Positions 36,907-47,602 of a stretch of 64,000 nt of DNA are shown in pieces. Made by a program: the position numbers and the translations under genes. Positions within the stretch are counted from its first letter, which is position 1. Every line of letters begins with the position of its first letter. Source of the stretch: Desulfobulbaceae bacterium BRH_c16a (GTDB taxonomy: Bacteria; Desulfobacterota; Desulfobulbia; Desulfobulbales; Desulfocapsaceae). The notes beneath the pieces were generated by a model. That model was not told the DNA's origin. It did no database searches and was given only the letters and a program-made list of their open reading frames with translations. The stretch is taken from the NCBI GenBank assembly GCA_000961725.1, contig LADS01000004.1, positions 124,001 through 188,000 on the forward strand, given 5' to 3'.

Positions 36907-37865
36907 AAAGTTACACCTCTCGTGCTAAACTTGGTAATAAGTTGCTGCGACCGCCAACTATAACCTAACTCTATGGCTTCTCATTCACAGCATAATGTTT
37001 TAGTTATGCAAGCTATCATTTCCTAACTTATTTCGCAAGTTTTTATGTGCCTTTTGTTTGTAAGCATCATTCGATAATTGGGGCTTTATTAACTCTATAG
37101 AAATTACCATCGAATGGAATTTTGAATGCAATGATTGGTTTTCCGGATCAGCGGAATAATTGTTTGGATATACGGAAAAATGCCAAAATGTACAGTGGAA
37201 TACTATTAACGTATTGATTTCGAAACCAAAAGCCGAGTTCCTCAACGCAATTGATATTTTTTAAGCTGTATTTACATGCAGTTAGGTTGACGATAGACCT
37301 ATAACCCGTCGAACAGAGAATTCACTGACATGTTCAAGATTTCGAGAAAATATATCTTCTTGGCCACACGGAACAACTTCCCTGGCATAAAGAGGACAAT
37401 GCCATCTATTAGATTTCATTTGATTAATAAATGGCGCACCATTTTTAAATGGTATCAATAACCCCCGATGCTTTCCTGCCTTACAAAACAATTTTCATCG
37501 CACCATCCATTTTTATGTTCCTTTTATTTGTTATTTGTGATATTTTCGAAAGCTCATTATTGATTCATTTTTAAGTTATGTTATTTATCTTTATGCTTTT
37601 ACGCTGCATATTCAGGACAATTTTTGCCTGTCATATTCTCAAAACATCATGGTCAACTTCAAGGCAATTTCAGGCTACAAAATTACTCAGCTCCTCACAG
37701 AGTTACATCTTTGGAGTCAATATCATCTATTTCCACGGCTCATGCGATACACCCCCCGTCTGACCTGGAAAACATTTCTAATTTGTTCGTTATTCTCCTA
37801 CTAGAATCGTATTCAAGAATCAGGACAGACTTGCCAATGCGCCAGAAGATGGAAAATATAAAAGG
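36907..37865. other. 960-bp divergent regulatory gap between the two halves of the EPS locus
   Basis: This AT-rich stretch separates the minus-strand sugar-nucleotide operon from the plus-strand flippase/glycosyltransferase block, so promoters in both directions are expected. No reliable promoter pair could be fixed. A TTGATT at 37560-37565 followed by AT-rich -10-like sequence is a weak candidate for the plus direction. A small palindrome ACCATTTTTAAATGGT sits at 37438-37453. Short open frames exist (for example 37282-37491 minus), but none has a ribosome site or recognisable protein. Confidence 0.6.
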
Positions 37866-39407
37866 GTGGCCGGAGTGAGTAGATCGCGTGTGATACTTCG
37901 CAATATAGCCAGCAATTGGATCGGCTACATTATCAATGCAACGGTAACACTGGTGTTGACTCCTTATGTGCTTCACGAACTTGGCGCAGCACGATACGGC
38001 ATCTGGATTTTGACCTCAAGCTTCATCGGCTACTACGGGTTCCTGGACCTGGGTTTTCGCGCCGGTGTCACTCAGTACCTGACGCGTTATCTTGCATTGC
38101 GGGATTTTGAGAAAGCAAGCGAATGTATCAGCAGCGCCGTGACAGCTTTATCCATCCTGGGGGTATTTCTGATCGTTCTCAGCGTTGGAGGCGCCTATAT
38201 TGCACCTCACCTCTTCACTATCCCACCGGACATGACGCAGGAAGCATTCTGGTGCATCCTGATCGTTGGTATCAGCAGTGCCCTTCAAGTCGTTTTTTCT
38301 CCGTATCTAGCTATATTCACGGCCATGCAGCGCTTCGATCTCTCCAACCTGATAGGCATAGGAACAAGATTGCTCACTGCAGGCGGAATTGTCACCGCCC
38401 TCAAAATGGGTCATGGACTTTTAGGCGTAAGCGTTGCCTTCTGTGGAGCAAACATCATCGATTACCTCATCCGCTGGCGAGTAGCGTGCCATCTTGCACC
38501 GGAGCTGAATGTCTCATGGCGCCGGTCAAATCGATCTCGGTTGCGCGAAATAGCTTCGTTCGGGGGCTGGAACTTCCTAATTTCGATAAACTCGTACGTT
38601 TACAACTATATGCCCAGCATACTCATCGCAGCATACATGCCCATTGCAGCTGTTGGGTATTATGCACTTGCCACTGGCCTCCTCAGAAACGTCAACTCCG
38701 TTCTTAGTCCGGTTGGCCAAGTCATTTATCCAGTGGCAGTAGAGTTGCATGCCAAGGGCAATCAAAAAGAACTCATGCGCCTGTATCACGATGCCTCTCG
38801 CCTAATGATGCTGGCAATGATCTCCATTGTACTGGCAACTATGTTCTGGTCTGAAGATTTTTACCGACTATGGATTGGGGAAAAATATGTGAGCGGAGAG
38901 CAATTTCATTCTGTGGCGCTACTCTTCCAAATTCTATTAATCGGCACCCTGACATCTTACATATCGAATATCGCAGGGCAGATTCTGATTGGAGCTGGTC
39001 GAGTAAAAACAGTAGCCACAGCACTTATATGTGGATCGATGATGAACCTGGCTCTCAGCTTAATTCTTATCCGTCCCTATGGACTTGCCGGCATCGCAAT
39101 AGCCGCGGTCATCGCCTCTGTGCTGATTGATTTGATCGCAATTCCATTGCTGCTGCAGAAAGCAACCGGTCTTTCGGTAAAGGGCTTTCTGCTTAGTGCA
39201 TGCGTACGTCCAGTCGCTGCAGGCTTGCTACAGGCAATACTTATAATATCTATCCGCCTCATGGGAAAGCCGGAAGACTGGCATCATCTCATCCTTCAGG
39301 GTGCAATGGCTGGAGTTGGTTTAGCAATCACAGTTCTTGTCGTTGGCCTGACAACGGCAGAACGAGAGAAATATATATTAACCCCAATCCAGCGACTCTT
39401 TGGATAA
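37866..39407 (+). CDS. Polysaccharide flippase, Wzx/MATE-like
   Basis: A 513-residue integral membrane protein with about 12-14 hydrophobic segments along its length. It has the typical N-terminal VTLVLTPYVLHELGAARYGIW, which marks polysaccharide-biosynthesis (RfbX/Wzx) flippases of the MOP superfamily. It would move undecaprenyl-linked repeat units across the inner membrane. It is the first gene of the plus-strand block. The start is GTG 37866, or a second in-frame GTG three codons later; neither has a strong ribosome site. Confidence 0.88.
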   Translation: MAGVSRSRVILRNIASNWIGYIINATVTLVLTPYVLHELGAARYGIWILTSSFIGYYGFLDLGFRAGVTQYLTRYLALRDFEKASECISSAVTALSILGVFLIVLSVGGAYIAPHLFTIPPDMTQEAFWCILIVGISSALQVVFSPYLAIFTAMQRFDLSNLIGIGTRLLTAGGIVTALKMGHGLLGVSVAFCGANIIDYLIRWRVACHLAPELNVSWRRSNRSRLREIASFGGWNFLISINSYVYNYMPSILIAAYMPIAAVGYYALATGLLRNVNSVLSPVGQVIYPVAVELHAKGNQKELMRLYHDASRLMMLAMISIVLATMFWSEDFYRLWIGEKYVSGEQFHSVALLFQILLIGTLTSYISNIAGQILIGAGRVKTVATALICGSMMNLALSLILIRPYGLAGIAIAAVIASVLIDLIAIPLLLQKATGLSVKGFLLSACVRPVAAGLLQAILIISIRLMGKPEDWHHLILQGAMAGVGLAITVLVVGLTTAEREKYILTPIQRLFG

Positions 39408-39484
39408 ACTGGAAGGTATTCCAACTACGGAATGAATCCGGTCGATTTTTTTGTCCAGTCTCAACCAGATGTATCGAGGTGATA

Positions 39485-41158
39485 ATGCAGCAGGATAACG
39501 AAGTTAATATAACGGACCCGTGCGCTGAGGAATTTTTGCGACTCTGTAGTCGCCAATACGATTTGTTCATCGAAAAATTGGCCTATCTTAAAAAGAAGGG
39601 TTCTGCCGAAGCAGTGCTGGCGTGGATCGAGATGATGGCGGGATTCGCTGCTATGCACCATCCGGGCAGATTTTCAGACGGTATAATTGAAAATACCGCT
39701 CTGGATATTGGAGCGAAGCTGCCACCCCCAAAACAACGATGTCTTCCGGCTTTTTCAAGAAATACAGGTGACCGAAGAACAACGCCTAAGCGTCGTGTTC
39801 TGCACGTAACAACATTAATCACAAGCTATGGAGGACATGCCAGAATCATCCTCAACTGGATTAAGAAAGATCAAGACTCGCAGCATTCACTCGTCCTGAC
39901 CCGACAACAGTCAACTCCCCTTTTTCCTGCGTTGACCGATGCTGTGGCTCTTTCGGGAGGCAATTTCGTTTCTCTGCCTGCATCTGCATCTATTATTGAA
40001 AGGGCGAGATGGCTTCGTCTGTTCGCCCTTGAGACCGCGGACCTTGTAATTCTCCACCTGGTTCCGAATGACATCGTCCCTGTTGTAGCATTTGCCAATT
40101 GCGGTGGCGTTCCGGTAGCACAGCTTAATCTTTCCGATCAACTTTTTTGGGTTGGCAGCTCGGTTGCGGACATGATTATCAACCTCAGAGAACTGAGCAT
40201 CTCAACAAGCAAAGATTTACGACATACACGAAACGATCAACTGCTTCCTATACCGATCTGCGAGTCCCATGCGACTCTGAACCGTGCTGATGCCAGGAAT
40301 ATCTTGGGGATTCCGGAATCTCAAACCATGCTCCTTTCGGTCGGCAGATCAGTCAAGTACACCCCATCGAAAAGCCATAATTTCTTTCGAACAGTAAGCA
40401 TTATCTTAGATCGTAATCCAGATGCCCATCTTTACATTGTAGGTGTCAAAGAAGAAGATCACTCGAAATCCCCAATCTTTAAGAACCACTCTCGTTTGCA
40501 CTTTACAGGACCGGTCGAAGATGTCTCGGTCTGGCAAAAGGCTTCAGATGTGTATTTGGAGGGATTTCCCTTTGGCTCTCAGACGGCACTCTTAGAATCA
40601 ATACTCCCGGGAGTGCCCTGTGTCCGCGTCTTTGCGCCTCTATCACCGCTACTAGCAGCTGAAGACGTTTCGTTGACGGGAATTGTCGATACACCCCGAG
40701 ATGAAGAAGAATACATCCTGCGAGCCAGCGAGTTTATAATTGATCTCAACAAAAGAATATTTATTGGAAATGTGCTTAAGGAGCGAGTTCTTTACCATCA
40801 TGTCAACCAGTCTTGGAATCGGCAACTTGAAAATATATACCAAAAACTTGAACGTCTTGAACATACCTCCTCCAGAATCCCTCATACTGAGAGCTTTGCC
40901 AGGACAGTCGATCTCGCGATTAGCGAATATCATTCAACCAGATTTCTTGGGAACAAGATGGACGAAGCGTTAGAACGTGTAGCCACCGAGACAATCATGG
41001 GAACAGCGTATTCGCTTAGACAGAGCGGATTTCATTCAGATGCTTTCCATATAGTCAGGATATCCCGACATCGAAAACACTGGGACAACGATACAATCAT
41101 ATTTGCTGCCAAAATCTTACTTCATCGGCTATTTTTCAATAACAGTAAAGCTTATTAA
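39485..41158 (+). CDS. Glycosyltransferase, GT4-like C-terminal half with unusual N-terminal region
   Basis: 557 residues. The C-terminal half has a GT-B fold layout: SVGR near residue 285, LYIVGVKEED, and the donor-binding VYLEGFPFGSQTALLESI region with its Glu residues. About 95 N-terminal residues precede the VLHVTTLITSYGGHARI strand that starts the acceptor domain. The C-terminus adds about 130 helical residues. The start was set at the ATG at 39485 (CGAGGTGATAATG) because upstream sequence in this frame overlaps the flippase gene. The length is greater than that of most GT4 enzymes; the substrate is unknown. Confidence 0.78.
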   Translation: MQQDNEVNITDPCAEEFLRLCSRQYDLFIEKLAYLKKKGSAEAVLAWIEMMAGFAAMHHPGRFSDGIIENTALDIGAKLPPPKQRCLPAFSRNTGDRRTTPKRRVLHVTTLITSYGGHARIILNWIKKDQDSQHSLVLTRQQSTPLFPALTDAVALSGGNFVSLPASASIIERARWLRLFALETADLVILHLVPNDIVPVVAFANCGGVPVAQLNLSDQLFWVGSSVADMIINLRELSISTSKDLRHTRNDQLLPIPICESHATLNRADARNILGIPESQTMLLSVGRSVKYTPSKSHNFFRTVSIILDRNPDAHLYIVGVKEEDHSKSPIFKNHSRLHFTGPVEDVSVWQKASDVYLEGFPFGSQTALLESILPGVPCVRVFAPLSPLLAAEDVSLTGIVDTPRDEEEYILRASEFIIDLNKRIFIGNVLKERVLYHHVNQSWNRQLENIYQKLERLEHTSSRIPHTESFARTVDLAISEYHSTRFLGNKMDEALERVATETIMGTAYSLRQSGFHSDAFHIVRISRHRKHWDNDTIIFAAKILLHRLFFNNSKAY

Positions 41159-41194
41159 TATTGATTCCAACAAACACTTAACAGGTATATTAGC

Positions 41195-42445
41195 TTGAAA
41201 ATAATACTATATGAACCTTTCGGCTGCGGTGGAATCTGTCATTATACATATCAGCTTGCCCAAAGCCTGGCAATTTCCGGAATTGATGTCACTGTTGTCA
41301 CACAAAAAAATTATGAATTAAATTACTTGAACAAATTATTTAAAGTTAACTACATGTTAGGTTGCAGCTGGACAAAATCATTTATTAAAGGTACACTTAA
41401 CCGAATTAAAATTAATTCCAATAAAAATGACGATATAGTTAACAATCATAACAATACTAAAATAATTAACCCTTCGACCGAAAACAGCTACCTTCTGACA
41501 ATCAGAAGATGGATCATATGGTTGGAAGTCATTGTATATTTTCTGGTAAAGAGACCAAACGTCATTCACTTCCAATGGCTGTTATACCCTAAAGAAGACT
41601 ACTACTTTCTTATCGCATTGAAATTATTAAGGTTCAACATTGTCTTCACAGCACACAACTTACTCCCACATGATGATTATCTCATGCACGAAAAGGAAAC
41701 TTTCCAGAAATTGTACAGATTAGCAGATAAAGTTATTGTTCATACGGAAAATAACAAAATGGAAATGGTCAACCAATTTGTTTTAAAACCACAAAAAATA
41801 GATATAATACCACATGGAATATATGACATGTTTTTTTTGAAAAATGTCCTAACTCAGAAAGAGGCCCGTAAAAAATTAGATATTCCGGAGGAAAAGAATG
41901 TAATTTTGTTTTTCGGCTCAATAAAAAGATACAAAGGATTGGAATACCTCATTGAGTCATTTAGAGAAGTAAGAGGACAAACTAATGATGCACTCTTGCT
42001 TATCGTGGGAAAGGTTGGCGGCGACGAAGAAGAAACAATATATTATACCAATTTATTGACACAACTTCAAGAATTCCATGACATCAAATGCGTAAATAAA
42101 TATATTCCATTCGATGAAGTCGCCCTTTATTTTGCAGCGTCCAATTTAGTAGTTCTGCCATATCTTAAAACCTATCAAAGCGGAATCCTATTATTATCCT
42201 ATGCTGCCGGAAGGCCGGTCATAGTAACAGAAACAGGAGGATTAAGTGAAACGGTAGAAAATGGCAAAAGTGGCTTCATTGTTCCTTCGAAAGACGCCAA
42301 ATCATTAGCACAGGCACTTGTAAGAATGATAGAGAATCCGGCACAAACAAGAGAAATGGGTCGGTACGGAAACATTTTGGCCGATACAAAATATTCGTGG
42401 AAAAATATAGCTGCCAAAACAATCGAAGTATATCAAGTATTATAG
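41195..42445 (+). CDS. Family 4 glycosyltransferase
   Basis: A 416-residue GT-B enzyme. It has GGICHYTYQLAQSL near the N-terminus, VIFTAHN-like VFTAHNLLPHD near residue 153, ILFFGSIKRYKGLEYLIE near 238, and the closing VLPYLKTYQSGILLLSYAAGRPVIVTETGG with the conserved acidic region. The start is a TTG at 41195. Base composition is noticeably more AT-rich than the flanking genes, with long A/T runs around 41400-41480, suggesting a separate acquisition. The sugar and acceptor are not predictable from this. Confidence 0.86.
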   Translation: MKIILYEPFGCGGICHYTYQLAQSLAISGIDVTVVTQKNYELNYLNKLFKVNYMLGCSWTKSFIKGTLNRIKINSNKNDDIVNNHNNTKIINPSTENSYLLTIRRWIIWLEVIVYFLVKRPNVIHFQWLLYPKEDYYFLIALKLLRFNIVFTAHNLLPHDDYLMHEKETFQKLYRLADKVIVHTENNKMEMVNQFVLKPQKIDIIPHGIYDMFFLKNVLTQKEARKKLDIPEEKNVILFFGSIKRYKGLEYLIESFREVRGQTNDALLLIVGKVGGDEEETIYYTNLLTQLQEFHDIKCVNKYIPFDEVALYFAASNLVVLPYLKTYQSGILLLSYAAGRPVIVTETGGLSETVENGKSGFIVPSKDAKSLAQALVRMIENPAQTREMGRYGNILADTKYSWKNIAAKTIEVYQVL

Positions 42446-42487
42446 ATCGATTTGACACGAACCTTAGACAATTAGAAAAACAATAAA

Positions 42488-43879
42488 ATGAATATAATCA
42501 GCACCAAAGACTCTGCGAAGAAAAAGGTACTACTAATAGCATATCATTTTCCTCCGGACAGTGCGGTGGGCGGTTTACGCATCGCCAAATTTGCACGGTA
42601 TCTTCCTTACTTCGATTGGGAACCAACCGTCTTGACCGTGGAGGACCGATTTCGCCACCAGCTGGACATGGAAAGGCTGAAAGATCTGGGCGGCACCAAG
42701 ATCGTGAAGACTCCGCAACTGCCAACCCTCACCAAATCCCTTTTATCAATAAAGCGAATGGTCCCGATGTTTCTGAAGAAGAGAAAGATGGCAGAGACTG
42801 AACATGAAGATCTATACGGAGAGAATCCGGGATATTCCCGGGCAGAGACTTTTTTACAAAAATTAAAACGCTACTATCTCTCGCTCAGCTCCTTTCCCGA
42901 TGGCGAACGTTGCTGGGTCATTCCCGCAGCAAGGCAGGCGATAAAGGAAATCAAGCAGGTGCGGTTCGATTGCATTATGACGTCAAGCCCACCCCATTCC
43001 TCCCATCTGATCGGATTAATCGTAAAGAAATGTTCGAACGTTAAATGGATCGCTGATTTCAGGGATCCATGGATAGACGTACTGCCAAACAGATCTTCCC
43101 TCGTACGCTCCGCATTGTCCGACAAAAATGAGAATTGGCTGGAAAAGCTAGTAATACGCAATGCAGACAAGATTATCACGACAACGGATGAGCACAGGAA
43201 GGTAATAGCCTCCAGGTTTCCGCACGAACCGCCGAAGAAATTTGTGTACATACCGAATGGTATCGACAGCGAAAAGTTCAACAACTCTTTACCGGAGAGG
43301 TATGACAAATTCACAATATCCTATGTTGGCACCATATATCTTAAAAGGACACCGGAGCCGATATTCAAGGCAATACAAGAGCTCGTCCATTCAAATAAGA
43401 TTCGGCCTGATGAAATCAGGTTTAAACTCATCGGCGATTGTGGATTGATCGATGGAAAACCAACAGCATCTATTGCAAGGGCTCATGGCCTTGAGAAAAT
43501 TGTTGAGGTTTCTGGACCGGTCCCATATATGGACGCAATAACTGTCATGCAGCGTTCTCATCTGCTGGTACTTCTTGCCACAGCAATCCAGAATATCAAC
43601 ATTCCTGCAAAGATTTATGATTATTTCGGTTCCGGCACCAAGATAATCGCCATTTCTGAACATGGAGCAACTTCCCGCCTGATCGAAAGCACAAAAAGCG
43701 GAGAATGCTTTAAACCATCAGACATAGACGGTATTGCAGAATATATTTTCCAGTTGATGACAAACAAGAATAGGGATAGTTTCAGGAATAATCCTTCATT
43801 CTATGCACAATTTGACACGAAGCTACTAGCGGGAAAATTGGCTGAACAGTTTTCTTCATTGAGGAAATTTTCCGTTTAA
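42488..43879 (+). CDS. Glycosyltransferase, GT4-type
   Basis: A 463-residue GT-B protein. It has the LLIAYHFPPDSAVGGLRIAKF N-terminal motif common in capsular GT4 enzymes, with SSPPHSSHLIG and WIADFRDPW in the middle. Then come ISYVGTIYLKRTPEP near residue 278 and a C-terminal IPAKIYDYFGSGTKIIAI. It likely adds one sugar of the repeat unit on the cytoplasmic face. Composition is close to the cluster average, unlike the AT-rich gene before it. The ribosome site is weak. Confidence 0.84.
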   Translation: MNIISTKDSAKKKVLLIAYHFPPDSAVGGLRIAKFARYLPYFDWEPTVLTVEDRFRHQLDMERLKDLGGTKIVKTPQLPTLTKSLLSIKRMVPMFLKKRKMAETEHEDLYGENPGYSRAETFLQKLKRYYLSLSSFPDGERCWVIPAARQAIKEIKQVRFDCIMTSSPPHSSHLIGLIVKKCSNVKWIADFRDPWIDVLPNRSSLVRSALSDKNENWLEKLVIRNADKIITTTDEHRKVIASRFPHEPPKKFVYIPNGIDSEKFNNSLPERYDKFTISYVGTIYLKRTPEPIFKAIQELVHSNKIRPDEIRFKLIGDCGLIDGKPTASIARAHGLEKIVEVSGPVPYMDAITVMQRSHLLVLLATAIQNINIPAKIYDYFGSGTKIIAISEHGATSRLIESTKSGECFKPSDIDGIAEYIFQLMTNKNRDSFRNNPSFYAQFDTKLLAGKLAEQFSSLRKFSV

Positions 43880-44040
43880 CAATTCACAAACTATGCCTTA
43901 CAGCTGAATTATCGCCATACGATCTTGGTATGGAAGTAATTTTTCGGAGAGCGGGGATAATTCAGTATGGTTTGAACCCTATGACTACTTAGGCGATCTT
44001 TCTATTGCGGTGTACAATCTAATTTTACATTGGTTACAAA

Positions 44041-45270
44041 ATGCAACAATATAAAGAAGCAACAATAAATCAAAATCAAACAAACCTCCTTTTCTTTCTT
44101 TTCAGTATCTGGTCTTTTTTCGTTCTATGCCGACCTCAGGATTATCTTTCGTTTCTAATATTGATTCGACCAACACTTACACTGGGGCTGCTTACCTTGT
44201 TTGTATATTTTTTGAATACAAATAGTACACATAAAATATTCAAAAGCAGTCAATTCAAGTTGTACATGCTACTAATTATAATAATGATAATTGGAGTTCC
44301 TTTCTCATATTACAAAAGCGCATCATTGAAAGATGTTTTTAATTACGCCAGTGTCAGTATTATGTTTTTTCTTTTATTCTATCAGCTAGCCAATACCATA
44401 GAAAAACTCCGCAGCCTTCTGTTCGCATATTGCTGTGGTGCGGCAATTTACGCAATATACATTCTGAAATTTGGCAGCTTTCTTGAAGAAAGGATATCGT
44501 TCGGATCAATGTTCGATCCGAACGATATTGCTTTTTTTATAATTAATTTTCTGACATTTAACTTAATATTCATTAATAAAGAAAATACAGGGTTAAAACG
44601 AATCATAGGAATCACAAATGTAATTTTGGGATTAACGGTAATTTTAAAAACAGGATCCCGAGGCGGGTTTGTCGCCTGCATAGCAGTATTCGCATATTTG
44701 GCCTTTGTGAAGACCAGAACTGTCAATATGTCCTTTTTCAAGAAAGCTATCATTATAACTATCGCCTTCATATCTCTGCTGCCTTTAACTATGAATACTG
44801 AACGCTACAAAACAATCCTGGACGTCCAGAGTGATTACAATGTGACGGACGAAACAGGAAGAATTGCCATTTGGAAAATTGGCATGAGAATGATGATCTC
44901 AAACCCATTCACAGGAGTCGGAATGAATCGCTTCAATGAAGGTGTTGGAAGGGACCGTGAGCAGCGTGGTCTCCCTTCGGCAAAATGGCAGGCGCCTCAC
45001 AATAGCATGGTGCAGATTGGGGCGGAAACAGGGGTATTGGGTTTACTGCTTTTCTGTTTGATGAGTTACAAAGTTTTCAATATCACTGGGCAGGCCATCA
45101 GGAAATCACGGTCCGAAGAATTAATAAGGATATCTGAAATGGCCAGAGCCGGCTTCCTCGGTCATCTCGTCTGTGCTATGTTTCTAGGCCAGGCGTATTC
45201 GGTTTACTGGATTTTCTATATTGTTTTATCTGCAGAACTTCATCGGATGCTTCAAATGGAACAGGTCTGA
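44041..45270 (+). CDS. O-antigen ligase/polymerase-type membrane protein (Wzy_C)
   Basis: 409 residues with about 10-12 hydrophobic helices. The central loop carries TGSRGGFVA near residue 203 and, later, NPFTGVGMNRFNE followed by PHNSMVQIGAETG, the conserved Wzy_C (O-antigen ligase/polymerase) signature with its His. It would polymerise or ligate undecaprenyl-linked repeat units at the periplasmic face. A single such gene beside a Wzx supports a Wzx/Wzy-dependent assembly route. Its stop lies directly before the next gene's start. Confidence 0.87.
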   Translation: MQQYKEATINQNQTNLLFFLFSIWSFFVLCRPQDYLSFLILIRPTLTLGLLTLFVYFLNTNSTHKIFKSSQFKLYMLLIIIMIIGVPFSYYKSASLKDVFNYASVSIMFFLLFYQLANTIEKLRSLLFAYCCGAAIYAIYILKFGSFLEERISFGSMFDPNDIAFFIINFLTFNLIFINKENTGLKRIIGITNVILGLTVILKTGSRGGFVACIAVFAYLAFVKTRTVNMSFFKKAIIITIAFISLLPLTMNTERYKTILDVQSDYNVTDETGRIAIWKIGMRMMISNPFTGVGMNRFNEGVGRDREQRGLPSAKWQAPHNSMVQIGAETGVLGLLLFCLMSYKVFNITGQAIRKSRSEELIRISEMARAGFLGHLVCAMFLGQAYSVYWIFYIVLSAELHRMLQMEQV

Positions 45271-45273
45271 GTG

Positions 45274-46416
45274 ATGGCATCAAGAACCAAGGTCGCATAT
45301 GTTCTCACCCCAATCACTTTTGGGGGAGCCGAGAAGGTGAGCTTAAACTTCCTGCGAACCGTTGATCGCAACCGGTTTGACATCAAACCCGTCCTGTTCA
45401 TCAGGCCTTGGGAAGAAGAGCTTTATTTTGCCCGTGAACTTCGCCAACTGGGATATACGTTCGAAACTGTTCCTGTCGCCCTTAAAACCGACAGTGACCC
45501 GATGCGAGTGCCGCGAGTCGCTCATCGGCTGCACTCCTACCTGAAAAAAGGATCGTTTGACCTTGTGCATACTCACGGCTATTTCGCCGATATCTGTGGA
45601 CAGCCCGCGGCTTTGGCATTGGGAATCAACAGTATCTCAACCTGTCACGGATTCATTGCAAGTGATCTGAAATTAAAGATTTACATTCGTTTAGACAAAT
45701 ATGTCTTGAGGATGTGCAGGATGGTGATTGCCGTGTCGGAAGGGATCAGAGACGAACTGGTCCATAGCGGCATAAGAGATTCTAGGATTACAGTCATCCC
45801 GAATGCTGTCTCGCTTCTCTGCGAGAACGTCCAATTACTGACCCACCGGCAAGAAACACGGAGGACACTAGGCATTGCCCCAGACGAGATTGTGGTTGGG
45901 TACCTCGGCAGGCTCAGTGAAGAAAAAGGCTTGATCTATCTTGTAGAGGCCGCTGCCGAATTGAGGGATGCCGCAGTGCTGGTAAAATTTCTGATCGTAG
46001 GCGACGGTCCGGAAAAAGCTGCGCTCGAACAGCAGGTGAATGACAGGGAACTTTCAAATCTCTTCACATTTTTGGGGTTTCGGACTGCTACCGAGAAATT
46101 GTATCCGGCCTTCGATATATTTGTACTTCCTTCGCTGACAGAGGGCTCTCCCCTCGCCTTGCTTGAATCCATGGCTGCGGGAGTGCCCGTTATTGCATCT
46201 GCCGTGGGAGGGATACCCAAGGTAGTGACAGACGGCGTCAATGGTTTGCTTGTATCTCCAGGCGATCCCATTGCAATCAAAGAGAAAATACGATTACTAA
46301 GTGTCGACTCCGAGCTCTCCCAACGACTCGGCAGAGCAGGTATAGATACTATCAAAGCCAAGTACAACATAGATAGTTGGTGTCGCGAAATTGAGCAATG
46401 TTATGGCAGGGTCTAA
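45274..46416 (+). CDS. Family 4 glycosyltransferase
   Basis: A 380-residue GT4. It has VLTPITFGGAEKVSLNFLR at the N-terminus, VHTHGYFADICG near residue 92, and VGYLGRLSEEKGL near 210. The donor-binding PSLTEGSPLALLESMAAGVPVIAS box near 290 contains the conserved ExxxxxxxE. This is a textbook GT4 layout. The start is the ATG at 45274, following the Wzy stop (TGAGTGATG); a GTG one codon earlier is possible. Confidence 0.9.
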   Translation: MASRTKVAYVLTPITFGGAEKVSLNFLRTVDRNRFDIKPVLFIRPWEEELYFARELRQLGYTFETVPVALKTDSDPMRVPRVAHRLHSYLKKGSFDLVHTHGYFADICGQPAALALGINSISTCHGFIASDLKLKIYIRLDKYVLRMCRMVIAVSEGIRDELVHSGIRDSRITVIPNAVSLLCENVQLLTHRQETRRTLGIAPDEIVVGYLGRLSEEKGLIYLVEAAAELRDAAVLVKFLIVGDGPEKAALEQQVNDRELSNLFTFLGFRTATEKLYPAFDIFVLPSLTEGSPLALLESMAAGVPVIASAVGGIPKVVTDGVNGLLVSPGDPIAIKEKIRLLSVDSELSQRLGRAGIDTIKAKYNIDSWCREIEQCYGRV

Positions 46417-46609
46417 TTTTTCGTCATCTCATCATATCGGAGCGATCAACGTCACTGCAGGACTATCTATCTTTGCCTTGTGAATGGAATGAGTGCTGAC
46501 AGCTTGTTTTCGTTCTGTAAAAACAAGAATTAATCGGCGAAAGGCACTTATATACGAGGTGCTAGTTTTGTATAAACCTGAAACCTTGATATCAACATCA
46601 GGAGAATCA

Positions 46610-47602
46610 GTGAAACACTATTTACTCATTTCGATTGACACAGAAGAAGATGCCTGGGGAGGATATACAATCAAAAACCCTCCTTTAGAGAATATAAAAA
46701 GTATCCATTTAATCCAAAGAATATTTGAGAAATACTGTGCAATCCCTACGTATCTTATTAACTATCCCGTTTCAACAGATACATTTTCTATTGAATTGTT
46801 TGGAAATTTGCTTGAACAAAATAAATGTGATATCGGTACGCACTGTCATCCTTGGAACACTCCACCATTTGTTATTGAAGAACAGACCGAAAAAAATTCT
46901 TTTATGTGCAATTTACCTGAAAAATCGGTAACAGACAAAATGGCTCAGCTACATACTACTATAACCAGCAATTTCAATTTTACTCCCATTGTATTCAGGG
47001 CAGGTCGATGGGGAGTTGGAGCAAATGTTATCAATACCATACGGAAACTAGGCTATAAAATAGATACATCGATAACTCCTTTCAAAGACTGGAGTGATTA
47101 TTCTGGCCCTGTATTTAACCTTCAAACTAATAATGCTTTCGGCTTACAAGGAATGCATATGCAATGTTTAAGCGCCGAACATTTCGGTCATTGTAACAAA
47201 TTGGAAGACTGTATTATCGAAATCCCACCCACTATAGGTTTTCTTCAGAACAATTTTCAGCTTAGCCTGAAGATTGGAAAGTTGCTGAAGAGGAAGCCTT
47301 ACAGCACATTTCATATTTTGGGCATTCTAGATCGGTTCAGGGTTTTAAACCATAGAACTCTATCACCAGAAACATCTTCTCTTGCCGACATGATTAAATT
47401 ATCCAATGTCATTATGAAAAAAGGACACAGATTTTTAAACATGACCTTTCATTCAACAAGCTTATTACCAGGGAAATCCCCTTTTGTTAAAAATGATAGA
47501 GAGTTAAATTTATTTTTAGATAAAATTGAAAAATATTTAGAATTTCTTAAAAATGAAAACGTCTCATGTATAGGTATGTCTAAGGCTTTTGAGGTACTAT
47601 GA
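46610..47602 (+). CDS. NodB-type polysaccharide deacetylase-like protein
   Basis: A 330-residue protein with a carbohydrate esterase 4-like pattern: LISIDTEEDAWGG near residue 7 (acidic motif 1), CDIGTHCHPW near 75 (metal His pair), FRAGRWG near 125, and TFHSTSL near 285. It has no signal peptide, so it may act in the cytoplasm on lipid-linked sugars or be a divergent member. The GTG at 46610 is chosen because AGGAG lies 5 bp upstream and the first beta strand starts there. It overlaps the next gene by 4 bp (ATGA) and is AT-rich. Confidence 0.78.
   Translation: MKHYLLISIDTEEDAWGGYTIKNPPLENIKSIHLIQRIFEKYCAIPTYLINYPVSTDTFSIELFGNLLEQNKCDIGTHCHPWNTPPFVIEEQTEKNSFMCNLPEKSVTDKMAQLHTTITSNFNFTPIVFRAGRWGVGANVINTIRKLGYKIDTSITPFKDWSDYSGPVFNLQTNNAFGLQGMHMQCLSAEHFGHCNKLEDCIIEIPPTIGFLQNNFQLSLKIGKLLKRKPYSTFHILGILDRFRVLNHRTLSPETSSLADMIKLSNVIMKKGHRFLNMTFHSTSLLPGKSPFVKNDRELNLFLDKIEKYLEFLKNENVSCIGMSKAFEVL

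Noticed and set aside
36946-36960. GGCGGT on the minus strand resembling an ops/JUMPstart element before the sugar operon
   Set aside because: Only the first six bases match; the rest of the element is absent.
37282-37491. 69-codon minus-strand open frame in the divergent gap
   Set aside because: No ribosome site, a TTG start, and no recognisable domain.
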